64,000 bases of DNA from NCBI RefSeq assembly GCF_000317085.1, contig NC_019702.1, forward strand, positions 2,014,394 to 2,078,393, in the 5' to 3' direction. The notes beneath the pieces were generated by a model. That model saw only the letters and a list, made by a program, of their open reading frames with translations, did not search any database and was not told where the DNA came from. This stretch comes from Synechococcus sp. PCC 7502 (GTDB lineage: Bacteria > Cyanobacteriota > Cyanobacteriia > Pseudanabaenales > Pseudanabaenaceae). This document shows, one piece after another, positions 18,302-26,827 of this stretch (within the stretch, counting starts at the first letter, position 1; each line of letters starts with the position of its first letter). The position numbers and the translations under genes are program-made.

Positions 18302-18690
18302 GCTCCTAAAGATTTACCATAGTCTTCGATCTCTTTTAGAGAATCTCCTAAACTCATACAGCCTGTTTCACTACCAATAGAAACGTTGGGGTGTGGGGCT
18401 GCGCCCCTGTACACCAAAGCCCGCTTAGAATAAGCCTCAGTATAGTCAGGATCGCCTTGATATTTAATAAGAAATAAGAACGATAGAATAAAGTACCAAG
18501 ATTTTTAACCCTATTAGCCCTAGCATAATTGCCAAAGATTTATAACTGAGCAACTGAGATCAATCCTAGTAGAGATATCCTAGAGTCAGCCGTCTAAATT
18601 TTAGCTTTTATTTTGTTTTAATTTAACTTCAGGCTAGGTTACTATACAAATTAGGAAGTAGCTTAACCAAGAATACGAGTTGATTAGCTC
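18302..18690. other. Intergenic region with a palindromic repeat
   Basis: Nearly 390 bases without a convincing gene between the start of truB and the end of the CIA30 gene. It contains repeat copy B at 18385-18412. The rest is AT-rich and shows no RNA gene or long frame. Confidence 0.5.
18385..18412. repeat. Short palindromic intergenic repeat, copy B
   Basis: The reverse complement of this 28-mer matches copy A at 4404-4431, including the outer GTACAGGGG and CCCCACACCCCAAC arms; only the central four or five bases differ. The conserved arms with a variable loop suggest selection or mobility of a hairpin rather than chance. Confidence 0.6.
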
Positions 18691-19470
18691 TCAATTACTG
18701 TAAGCACTAATAGATTCAATTTGAAGTTGGAAATTGCCTGCGGTAAATCGAGGGTTTAAAGCACCGTCATACTCAAATTTACTTAGCATTAACTGAAAAG
18801 CATAGATTTGGGCAGGATTAAGAATAGCCCCCGCCACAGTTTTTGACCGAAATATGGGCTGCATTTGGGTAAAAGGAATCCGAACAGTTATCCAGCGTTC
18901 CCGTTCAGTATCAAAGGAAATACTAAAGGCAACTCCATCCCATCGAGTCTCACCCCGCACTAAAAACTTATACCTTTGCCCATCTCCTTTAAGCCGCAGT
19001 TCAATTCCTGTATATTGAGCGAGATTTAGTGGGGGTTCAAAGTTGCGAGTCCGCACTGAAGCAAATCCGCCTGAGTTGGCAGTGGATACAACTCCAGAAA
19101 ATATGGCTCCACTACTTGATACGGTAATATTACTTTGGCTAACCCCGCCCATAACCACATCATCGATCGCCCCCCAAGCATCTTGTGAGTTTTTTGATGG
19201 ATCACGAAAGTTAAATAAGGATAGATTTGATGACAATGGCTTAATCCCAGGACTCGTTACAGCGTATTTATCAAGAATAATCGGATCAGCATAGGCTTTA
19301 CTATCAAGGTTGTTTAGGGCTGGATTCCCCATGATTGTTTGAAACCAAATGTTATCACTCAAAATTGGAATAACGCCAAAATAGGCAAGGGTTTTGACAA
19401 ATCGCCCTAGATGCCAAGATTCTAATGCTTTTTTTTGTATTTTATGCAATGGTTTTAAGTTTATTGCCAA
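18691..19470 (-). CDS. CIA30-family protein
   Basis: A 259-residue protein with a CIA30 domain (residues about 85-257): FRDPSKNSQDAWGAIDDVVMGGVSQSNITVSSSGAIFSGVVSTANSGGFASVRTR, then GIELRLKGDGQRYKFLVR and WITVRIPFTQMQPIFRSKTV. CIA30 proteins are known as assembly factors of mitochondrial complex I, and cyanobacterial and plastid members form a related group of beta-sandwich, carbohydrate-binding-like proteins. Residues 1-80 are unconserved, with one weakly hydrophobic stretch. Its role here is not proven. Confidence 0.85.
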   Translation of the reverse strand: MAINLKPLHKIQKKALESWHLGRFVKTLAYFGVIPILSDNIWFQTIMGNPALNNLDSKAYADPIILDKYAVTSPGIKPLSSNLSLFNFRDPSKNSQDAWGAIDDVVMGGVSQSNITVSSSGAIFSGVVSTANSGGFASVRTRNFEPPLNLAQYTGIELRLKGDGQRYKFLVRGETRWDGVAFSISFDTERERWITVRIPFTQMQPIFRSKTVAGAILNPAQIYAFQLMLSKFEYDGALNPRFTAGNFQLQIESISAYSN

Positions 19471-19587
19471 TGGATGTGTCTTAATGTTTTATTTTACTCC
19501 TTTCCCACTCAACAAAAAGGTGGAAAATCACTGAAATCAAAGTAAATCAGGACTTATGCAGTATAGAAGAAAAACCTAGATTTAACA

Positions 19588-19637
19588 GGGGTTTGGGGCA
19601 AAGCCCCAAATGAGGGCGCAGCCCTCAAACTCCCTTC
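19588..19637. repeat. Double palindrome upstream of NDH-2
   Basis: Two adjacent short hairpins, TTTGGGGC-aaa-GCCCCAAA and TGAGGGC-gca-GCCCTCA, followed by AACTCCCTTC. They lie 120 bases before the NDH-2 start. The GC-rich palindromes stand out in AT-rich surroundings and resemble dispersed cyanobacterial hairpin repeats. They are not identical to copies A and B. Confidence 0.55.
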
Positions 19638-19754
19638 TACCAGCACTTTATAAATTTGAGTGTGTAAGTCCTAATAAATATCAAAGTAAATAGAGGTGGG
19701 GCAAATACAGAAGTGATGTAGTATAATTACCTAATAATTTTCTAGGTAAAGGCT

Positions 19755-21077
19755 GTGACCCAAAAACATATTGTGATCATCGGCGGCGGTTTCGGAGGTC
19801 TATACGCAGCCCAAAAATTACAAGGAATTGATGCTCGAATTACCCTAATTGATAAACGTAATTTCCATTTATTTCAGCCCCTTCTGTATCAAGTTGCCAC
19901 TGGAGTTCTGTCACCTGCTGATATTGCCTCACCTTTACGGGGAGTACTGGCAAATCAAAAAAACACCACAGTCTTGATGGGAGAAGTTAAGGATATTGAT
20001 CCCGACTCCAAGAAAATCTATGTAAGTGGTGGTGAAGAAATTGACTATGATTATGCGATCGTGGCAACGGGAGTCAGTCATCACTATTTTGGCAACGATC
20101 ATTGGTCACAATGGGCACCTGGACTGAAAACCGTAGAAGATGCTATTAATATTCGGCGGCGTATTTTAGATGCCTTTGAAACTGCGGAAAAAGAAACCGA
20201 TCCAGAAAAGCGTAAAGCTCTACTCACTTTTGTCGTCATTGGCGGAGGCCCCACTGGAGTTGAATTAGCAGGGGCGATCGGGGAGTTAGCAAATCATACT
20301 CTCCATGATGAATTTAGCAATATCAATACTACGGAAGCAGAAATTCTATTGTTAGAAGGGTTTGAGCGGATATTACCTCCCTATGCTCCAGACTTATCTG
20401 CCTCTGCCACCGATGCTTTAACGAAATTAGGTGTAACCGTTAAAACAGGAGCGATTGTTACTAATATTCATGACCATGTAGTTACTTTCCGTTGTGGCGA
20501 TCGCACAGAAGAAGTTACAGCACAAACTATTCTATGGGCAGCAGGGGTCAAAGCTTCCGCCTTAGGGGAAATTCTGGCAAAACGGGCGGATGCACCTCTT
20601 GATCGAGTTGGTAGAGTTATGGTTTCACCAGATTTATCCGTACCTAATCATCCCAGCTTATTTGTGATAGGCGACTTGGCTCACTACGCCCATCAAGATG
20701 AAGGTAAGCCCTTACCTGGGGTAGCACCCGTTGCCATGCAGCAGGGAGAATTCATTGCCAAATTACTTAAAGCCCAAATCCGCAACTTACCTTTACCCCA
20801 ATTCCGTTATGTAGATCGTGGTAGCTTAGCAGTAATCGGCAGAAATGCTGCGGTAGTGGATTTACGGTTTATGAAGCTCACAGGTATGCCGGCTTGGTTA
20901 ATTTGGACTTTTCTCCATATTTTTTACCTAGTGGAATTTGATAACCAATTAGTAGTAATGGTGCAATGGGCTTTTAATTACTTCACCCGCAAACGTGGGG
21001 CTAGAATCATTACTACCAAGTACTCTCAGCAGGTCACAATTCCTGAAGTTTCGATTCCTGAAGTATCAACCACCTAA
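19755..21077 (+). CDS. Type II NAD(P)H dehydrogenase (NDH-2)
   Basis: A 440-residue NDH-2 flavoprotein that passes electrons from NAD(P)H to quinone without pumping protons. The FAD site is IVIIGGGFGGLYAAQKLQ at the N-terminus, and the NADH site is FVVIGGGPTGVELAGAIGEL. NFHLFQPLLYQVATGVLSPADIASPLR and LFVIGDLAHYAH are family motifs, and the C-terminal amphipathic segment PAWLIWTFLHIFYLVEFDNQ probably docks on the membrane. The start is GTG 19755. The last 20 residues contain the near-repeat IPEVSIPEVS. Which of the cyanobacterial NdbA, NdbB or NdbC types it is was not decided. Confidence 0.92.
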   Translation: MTQKHIVIIGGGFGGLYAAQKLQGIDARITLIDKRNFHLFQPLLYQVATGVLSPADIASPLRGVLANQKNTTVLMGEVKDIDPDSKKIYVSGGEEIDYDYAIVATGVSHHYFGNDHWSQWAPGLKTVEDAINIRRRILDAFETAEKETDPEKRKALLTFVVIGGGPTGVELAGAIGELANHTLHDEFSNINTTEAEILLLEGFERILPPYAPDLSASATDALTKLGVTVKTGAIVTNIHDHVVTFRCGDRTEEVTAQTILWAAGVKASALGEILAKRADAPLDRVGRVMVSPDLSVPNHPSLFVIGDLAHYAHQDEGKPLPGVAPVAMQQGEFIAKLLKAQIRNLPLPQFRYVDRGSLAVIGRNAAVVDLRFMKLTGMPAWLIWTFLHIFYLVEFDNQLVVMVQWAFNYFTRKRGARIITTKYSQQVTIPEVSIPEVSTT

Positions 21078-21091
21078 TTTATTCTAAAAAT

Positions 21092-21715
21092 TTATAATCC
21101 AGACTCTTTTTGCCATTGTTCATAGGAAATACGCGGAAGTTCAAAGCGATCGCTTGTTCGGCAATAGTAAGCAGGAGAACCCATTCTACCAATAGGTGCA
21201 AATCCATTAATATGGTAGCGATCGCCGAGTAAATTATCATCAACGTGAAACATGACAACCTGCCCAATAATAAGCGTATAAATACCAAGGGGCTGATGGC
21301 TGTGAAGCACACATTCTAGGCTGGCTTGTGCCTCTGCCACTCTAGGTACTTTAATCTGCTTTGAATCCGCTCCATGTAGCCCAATAGCCGTGAGTTCACT
21401 TTCTGCCTCAGGAAAATTAGCAGCAGAAATATTCATAGCATTTAACAGGTCTTCATTTACTAGATTAACCACAAACTCATGATTGTCAAGAATATTTTTA
21501 CCTGTATCCTTGATGCTGCCATCATCTTTATTTCCAACACTGATAATGAGGTATAAGGGATTACTACCTATGGCGTTAAAAAAGCTAAATGGTGCCAGAT
21601 TGATTACTCCTTTTGAATTTTGTGTAGTTACCCAAGCGATCGGTCGCGGCACAATAATATTGGTTAAAAGTTTGTAACTATCTGAAGCAGAAATGGATTT
21701 TGGATCAATGTGCAT
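21092..21715 (-). CDS. Flavin reductase-like (FMN-binding split barrel) protein
   Basis: A 207-residue member of the DIM6/NTAB flavin reductase-like family. The signature region is LLTNIIVPRPIAWVTTQNSKGVINLAPFSFFNAIGSNPLYLIISVG, followed by KDTGKNILDNHEFVVNLV, and the domain continues to RMGSPAYYCRTSDRFELPR. Such proteins bind FMN and reduce flavin or act as the reductase of two-component oxygenases. No oxygenase gene is adjacent. It is convergent with NDH-2, 14 bases apart. Confidence 0.88.
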   Translation of the reverse strand: MHIDPKSISASDSYKLLTNIIVPRPIAWVTTQNSKGVINLAPFSFFNAIGSNPLYLIISVGNKDDGSIKDTGKNILDNHEFVVNLVNEDLLNAMNISAANFPEAESELTAIGLHGADSKQIKVPRVAEAQASLECVLHSHQPLGIYTLIIGQVVMFHVDDNLLGDRYHINGFAPIGRMGSPAYYCRTSDRFELPRISYEQWQKESGL

Positions 21716-21865
21716 AGCGATATAAACACTTTAGGGTCACTTTTGGGTAGGCATCTTGAGTATAAGCCTATTGAATTATTAATTAAATAGTTTGGCTCTG
21801 AGGGGATCAATTTAGCTCAGGTTAATCTATCTAGTACATATCAAGAAATAAAGTAACCTGTGCAT

Positions 21866-23281
21866 ATGTCAAAACAAAGCTTTGGGCTAATTGGTCTAGC
21901 CGTTATGGGCGAAAATCTTGCCCTAAATATTGAACGTAATGGTTTTTCGATCGCTGTCTATAACCGCAGTCGGGAAAAGACAGATACATTTATGGCAACA
22001 AGGGCTGCTGGCAAAAACTTTAAAGCCACCTTCAGTATTCCTGAGTTTGTCGAGTCCTTGGAAAGCCCACGCAAAATTTTGATCATGGTTAAAGCAGGTG
22101 CGCCTGTGGATGCGGTGATTTCCGAGCTTAAGCCTTTACTCGATGAAGGTGACATTATTATTGATGGGGGCAACTCCCTATTTACCGATACCGATCGCCG
22201 TACCATTGAGCTAGAAAAGGATAATCTCCAATTTATTGGCATGGGGGTTAGCGGTGGTGAAGAAGGAGCCTTAAATGGTCCCAGTATGATGCCGGGTGGG
22301 CAAAAAACCGCCTATGCCGAGATTGAACCAATTGTGACCAAGATTGCGGCACAAGTTGATGATGGTGCCTGTGTTACCTACATTGGACCAGGTAGTGCAG
22401 GACATTACGTCAAAATGGTACATAATGGCATTGAATACGGGGATATGCAGCTAATCGCCGAGGCTTACGACTTACTTAAAACTGGATTAGGACTAGGAGC
22501 GCAAGAACTCCATGACACCTTTGTAGCGTGGAATTCTACGGAGTTGGAATCTTTTTTAATTGAGATTACTGCGGATATTTTCACCAAAATTGATGAGGAA
22601 ACAGGCGAACCCCTAGTCGAAAAGATTTTAGATAAGGCGGGACAAAAGGGAACGGGTAAGTGGACTGTGGAAAGTGCGTTTGATCTGGGTGTGCCAATTC
22701 CGACGATGATTGCTGCTGTTACCGCAAGGGTTGCTTCTTCCTATAAAGATGAACGCATAGCTGCTTCCAAAATTCTAGGGAATGCCACGGGAAGCTATAC
22801 AGGCGATCGCACCGAATTTATTAATGCGGTTAGGGATGCTTTGTACTGTTCCAAGATTTGTTCCTATGCCCAAGGGATGGCTTTACTGGCTGCCGCTTCT
22901 AAGGCATATAACTATAATCTCAACTTAGCGGAAATCTCGCGGATATGGAAAGGTGGATGTATTATTCGGGCGGGCTTTTTAGATAAAATCAAGAATGCCT
23001 ACCTGCGTAATCCTGAACTAAAAAACCTACTTGTTGATCCAGACTTTACCCAAACCATTATAACTAAGGAACGGTCCTGGCGTTTGGTGGTGCAAGCTGC
23101 GGCTCAACTGGGAATTGCTGTTCCTGCCTTTAGTGCTTCCCTCAGTTATTTTGATAGCTACCGCCGCGATCGCCTCCCGCAAAACCTAACTCAGGCACAA
23201 CGGGATTACTTTGGGGCGCATACCTACGAGCGGATTGACAAGCCTGCGGGTGAATTTTTCCATACTGAATGGACTAAATAA
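21866..23281 (+). CDS. gnd: 6-phosphogluconate dehydrogenase, decarboxylating
   Basis: A 471-residue Gnd from ATG 21866; GTG 21860 adds two residues. It oxidises 6-phosphogluconate to ribulose 5-phosphate with NADP in the oxidative pentose phosphate pathway, the main dark-respiration route of cyanobacteria. It shows the NADP loop GLAVMGENLALNIERNG, IIDGGNSLFTDTDRR, and the active-site region GPGSAGHYVKMVHNGIEYGDMQLIAEAYD with the catalytic Lys, His and Asn. The C-terminal RRDRLPQNLTQAQRDYFGAHTYER is present. It is full length and intact. Confidence 0.97.
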   Translation: MSKQSFGLIGLAVMGENLALNIERNGFSIAVYNRSREKTDTFMATRAAGKNFKATFSIPEFVESLESPRKILIMVKAGAPVDAVISELKPLLDEGDIIIDGGNSLFTDTDRRTIELEKDNLQFIGMGVSGGEEGALNGPSMMPGGQKTAYAEIEPIVTKIAAQVDDGACVTYIGPGSAGHYVKMVHNGIEYGDMQLIAEAYDLLKTGLGLGAQELHDTFVAWNSTELESFLIEITADIFTKIDEETGEPLVEKILDKAGQKGTGKWTVESAFDLGVPIPTMIAAVTARVASSYKDERIAASKILGNATGSYTGDRTEFINAVRDALYCSKICSYAQGMALLAAASKAYNYNLNLAEISRIWKGGCIIRAGFLDKIKNAYLRNPELKNLLVDPDFTQTIITKERSWRLVVQAAAQLGIAVPAFSASLSYFDSYRRDRLPQNLTQAQRDYFGAHTYERIDKPAGEFFHTEWTK

Positions 23282-23466
23282 GAATTCACTGCTAGATAGC
23301 CCGATATATATTGCCACTGTATATGTACCTGATTCTCAAGGTTTATAGAGGTGGCTTTTATTATGCTTAGGTTAAAGCTCAAGGGCTGCAAAGACTTCTG
23401 CGAAAGCTCAGTAATCAAATAGGTTAATATTTAGAAGCTAAATTTATAGCTAAACTTAAAATTGCA

Positions 23467-25404
23467 ATGGCACAAGAAACTACATTACCTATCTTGGTTA
23501 AGAATCTGACTGAGTTAAAAACATGGACAATTCAAAATAGTGAAGAACTCTATCGGATTAATGGCTGGGGTGAACCTTACTTTAGTATTAACGAAGCAGG
23601 TCATGTTACGGTTTCTCCCAAGGGCGATCGCGGTGGTTGCATAGATTTATTTGATTTAATTAATGATCTCAAGGAAAGAAATTTACGGCTACCGATTTTA
23701 TTGCGGTTTTCAGATATTCTGGCGGATCGGATTGAACGGTTAAATGCTTGTTTTGCCAAAGCGATCGCCCGCTATAACTACAATGGCGTGTACAGAGGTG
23801 TATATCCAGTTAAGGTCAACCAACAACGACAGTTAGTCGAAGAATTAGTTAACTATGGCAAGTCCTTTCAATTTGGATTAGAAGCGGGCTCTAAGCCTGA
23901 ACTCCTAATTGCCTTGGCAACGCTCAAAACTCCCGGGGCATTACTAATTTGCAATGGTTATAAGGATTTAGAATATGTCGAGACGGCAATATTGGCACGC
24001 AGGTTAGGGCAAACTCCAATTATTGTCCTAGAACAACTTGAAGAAGTGGATTTAGTAATCAAAGCTGCCAAAAATCTCAACATTCAACCAATTTTAGGAG
24101 TAAGGGCAAAATTAAGTTCCAAGGGGATTGGGCGGTGGGCAGATTCCGCAGGCGATCGCGCCAAATTTGGTCTGAATATGTGGGAAATTTTAGAGGTACT
24201 GGAAAAACTCAAAGCCGCAGATTTATTAGGTTCACTACAACTTTTGCATTTTCATATCGGATCGCAAATTAGTTCCATCGGCGTAATTAAGGATGCTCTG
24301 CGGGAAGCTTCGCAAATTTTTGTGCAGCTATCAAAAAGTGGGGCTGACATGAAGTATATAGATGTGGGTGGTGGTTTAGGTGTGGACTATGACGGTTCTA
24401 AAACCAATTTCTACGCCTCCAAAAACTACAATATGCAGAACTATGCCTATGATGTAGTCGCCGAGATCAAAGAAGCCTGTGCCGAAAATCATATTCCGAT
24501 GCCAACTTTAGTCAGTGAGAGTGGTCGGGCGATCGCATCCCATCAATCAGTTTTAATCTTTGATGTTTTGAATGTGAGTGGGATTCCTAGTCATGATATT
24601 CCGCCTTTAGAGGAAGGAGAACATTTAATTATTCGCAATCTGTTTGAAACCCTAGAGCAGATTAATGTTGATACCTACCAAGAGGCTTATCATGATGCTA
24701 CCCAATTTAAAGAAGAGGCAGTAAGTTTATTCTCTTTTGGTTATTTAAATTTATCCCAACGGGCAAGGGTAGAAAGGTTGTATTGGGAGGCTTGCGATCG
24801 CATCTTAAAAATTGTGCGTCAACAAAACTATGTCCCCGATGATCTGGAAGACCTAGAAAAAATCATGGCAACTACCTATTACTGTAATTTTTCTGTATTT
24901 CAATCTGCCCCTGATAGCTGGGCGATCGATCAGTTATTTCCGATTATGCCCATTCATCGCCTTAATGAAGAACCCACCTGTCGAGGCACGATCGCCGATC
25001 TAACCTGTGATAGTGATGGCAAAATTGATAAGTTTATTGATCTTAGAGATGTCAAATCTGTTTTAGAGCTACATCCATTTGATCCCAACCAGCCTTACTT
25101 TTTAGGATTATTTTTAGGCGGTGCTTACCAGGAAATTTTAGGCGATCTCCATAACCTTTTTGGTGATACCGATGCCGTACATATTCACGTTACCCCCAAC
25201 GGCTACCAAGTTGAACATGTGATTAAAGGTGACACTATGACTGAAGTACTGGAGTATGTTCAATACAGTCGAGATGGATTGCTAGAAAGTATGCGCCGTG
25301 AAACTGAAAAAGCCTTACAAGCGAAAACCATTACCCTGGAAGAAGCACGATTACTTTTACAAAAATACGATCATAGCTTGAGTGGGTACACTTACTTAAG
25401 TTAG
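23467..25404 (+). CDS. speA: Biosynthetic arginine decarboxylase
   Basis: A 645-residue SpeA, a PLP enzyme converting arginine to agmatine for polyamine synthesis. The PLP lysine lies in GVYRGVYPVKVNQQRQLVEELV. The glycine-rich phosphate-binding motif is YIDVGGGLGVDYDG, and the second-subunit active-site region is CRGTIADLTCDSDGKIDKF. The length and ends (DHSLSGYTYLS) match the family. In cyanobacteria it can feed agmatine and putrescine pathways tied to nitrogen use. The next gene, on the opposite strand, is a Crp/Fnr regulator. Confidence 0.96.
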   Translation: MAQETTLPILVKNLTELKTWTIQNSEELYRINGWGEPYFSINEAGHVTVSPKGDRGGCIDLFDLINDLKERNLRLPILLRFSDILADRIERLNACFAKAIARYNYNGVYRGVYPVKVNQQRQLVEELVNYGKSFQFGLEAGSKPELLIALATLKTPGALLICNGYKDLEYVETAILARRLGQTPIIVLEQLEEVDLVIKAAKNLNIQPILGVRAKLSSKGIGRWADSAGDRAKFGLNMWEILEVLEKLKAADLLGSLQLLHFHIGSQISSIGVIKDALREASQIFVQLSKSGADMKYIDVGGGLGVDYDGSKTNFYASKNYNMQNYAYDVVAEIKEACAENHIPMPTLVSESGRAIASHQSVLIFDVLNVSGIPSHDIPPLEEGEHLIIRNLFETLEQINVDTYQEAYHDATQFKEEAVSLFSFGYLNLSQRARVERLYWEACDRILKIVRQQNYVPDDLEDLEKIMATTYYCNFSVFQSAPDSWAIDQLFPIMPIHRLNEEPTCRGTIADLTCDSDGKIDKFIDLRDVKSVLELHPFDPNQPYFLGLFLGGAYQEILGDLHNLFGDTDAVHIHVTPNGYQVEHVIKGDTMTEVLEYVQYSRDGLLESMRRETEKALQAKTITLEEARLLLQKYDHSLSGYTYLS

Positions 25405-25415
25405 CTTTGAGTTAG

Positions 25416-26015
25416 CTAAATTTCATAGTGCCAAACATCTTCACGATCAGCCATAATCACCATAAAATGCTGATGTCTTTGAATCAAACCTTGACGTTCA
25501 AAGTTATTTAAGATTCTTGTCATCGTGACTCTGGTTGTACCAATAATTTCTGCTAATTCTTGATGTGTAAGCCGTAGATTAATTTGTTGTCCGTACTTTT
25601 CTTCAGAGTCAAATTCGGTTCCGAATCTTTTTGCCAGCCAGTTCAACATGTGCATTACCGCTAATTCCGTCTGACGGCAGAGAATAATCTTGATAAATTC
25701 CTCGTTACGCTGCATTTGGAGGATTAACTCTTTCGTATATCGAGGTAATAGCTCTTCGGAAAGAACCTTTAGCCTCACTTCTGTTAAGCATTCAATTTGG
25801 TAGGGCTGAGTGGTCGATAAAGCTGCACCAATTAAATCACCCTCTCCCCAAATACCAAGGGTAGCCACATTCCCATCTTCAAAGTAAGTGGTAGTACGCA
25901 CAACTCCCGATTCTATCTGCCAAAGTCCATTTACAGGAATTAGAGATCGCCGCGTAAACTTATGGCTGATATTTCCAGCAAGTTTTAAACCTACTTTAGT
26001 TGAAGTAATAGTCAT
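25416..26015 (-). CDS. Crp/Fnr-family transcription regulator
   Basis: I choose ATG 26015 (199 residues) over TTG 26030. The N-terminal beta-barrel sensor (about 15-105) is followed by a long dimerisation helix and a winged HTH (about 145-195). The recognition region LTHQELAEIIGTTRVTMTRILNNFERQGLI is close to that of NtcA (GSTRVTVTRLL), suggesting related operators. The cyclic-nucleotide pocket residues of CRP are not evident, so the effector is unknown. An NtcA-type palindrome lies just upstream. It is not NtcA itself: it is shorter and the sensor domain is different. Confidence 0.85.
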   Translation of the reverse strand: MTITSTKVGLKLAGNISHKFTRRSLIPVNGLWQIESGVVRTTTYFEDGNVATLGIWGEGDLIGAALSTTQPYQIECLTEVRLKVLSEELLPRYTKELILQMQRNEEFIKIILCRQTELAVMHMLNWLAKRFGTEFDSEEKYGQQINLRLTHQELAEIIGTTRVTMTRILNNFERQGLIQRHQHFMVIMADREDVWHYEI

Positions 26016-26381
26016 GGCTTTGATAAACAAAAAGTTGGAGGTATATCATAGTACGATATTTACTGTGCATTATAGTAGTTTTGATTTCGGTTCTTTTAAA
26101 CACAGTTTTGAACTTGGTTTTAAAAATATTCAGGATAATCCGCACCCCATAACCAATACATAACAAATAAAAGCAGTCTAAAATTTAGCAATTCACTAAT
26201 TCCTGGGACAGCTAAAATCTTGGAATCTTGTTCAGCTATGCCATAGCAGTTTTCTGCAAAATTAAAAAGGTACTGTAAAAATTAATGCAAAGGAGTTAGC
26301 TTTTAATCCTAGAAGCTTGATAAAGTTAAGTTATATTAATACCCACAAAATTCATTAAATTAAAAACTAACTACAAACCTA
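26016..26381. other. Divergent intergenic region with one NtcA-type site
   Basis: About 365 AT-rich bases between the divergent Crp/Fnr gene and a membrane protein gene. The only clear element is the GTA-N8-TAC palindrome at 26041-26054. A run of codons on the plus strand here has no coding character. Confidence 0.5.
26041..26054. promoter_or_regulatory. NtcA-type palindrome GTA-N8-TAC
   Basis: The sequence GTATATCATAGTAC exactly matches the NtcA consensus GTA-N8-TAC. It lies 25 bases upstream of the chosen start of the Crp/Fnr gene. That is close for an activator site and suits autorepression, or control by NtcA. The motif is short enough to arise by chance in AT-rich DNA. Confidence 0.45.
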
Positions 26382-26777
26382 ATGGAATCATCTTCTATCG
26401 TCTATTACGTCTCCATGAATCCACCCTATTTTTTGTTTGGTGCCTCTCTAGTCGCAGCTTTAGCAGCAGGGAAAGCCTTTGAAGCAACTTTACGAGAATT
26501 AGTACAACAATGGGCAAAAAATCGATCCTCTCGCACTTTCTTGAATTTAAGAGGTTTTTCAATTCAAATTCCATACCTCGCCATTACCATTAGCGTTGGG
26601 GTATTTTTGTCCTGTGGCTTAGAAATTTTTGGATTCCCTCCTGAATTGGCTTATCCAGTTTCCATAACCCTAACAATTTTTAGTGCGCTATTTGTATGGA
26701 GACAACTAGGAACTTTATTAGTAGAGCTAGAAAGGGGTGGCTCCGCAGCTATGGATTTAGATATGTTTGATATTTAG
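26382..26777 (+). CDS. Conserved membrane protein, unknown function
   Basis: A 131-residue protein with three hydrophobic segments, about 12-32, 62-85 and 90-108 (YFLFGASLVAALAAGKAF, IPYLAITISVGVFLSCGLEIFGF, AYPVSITLTIFSALFVWRQL). A basic cytosolic loop lies between the first two, and the end is acidic (MDLDMFDI). No catalytic motif is seen and I do not recognise the family. It is 50 bases upstream of the AmpG-like transporter on the same strand and may be co-transcribed with it. Confidence 0.7.
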   Translation: MESSSIVYYVSMNPPYFLFGASLVAALAAGKAFEATLRELVQQWAKNRSSRTFLNLRGFSIQIPYLAITISVGVFLSCGLEIFGFPPELAYPVSITLTIFSALFVWRQLGTLLVELERGGSAAMDLDMFDI

Positions 26778-26827
26778 TCTGATATTTAATTATTTAGAGA
26801 ATCTATTGGGGCTTTTGTTTAGCTAAC

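Noticed and set aside
18360-18375. AGCCTGTTTCA near 18359, like the IS5 terminal repeat
   Set aside because: Only 11 bases match, no second end or transposase is near, and the IS5 copies have clear ends elsewhere. Chance, or a very old remnant, cannot be told apart.
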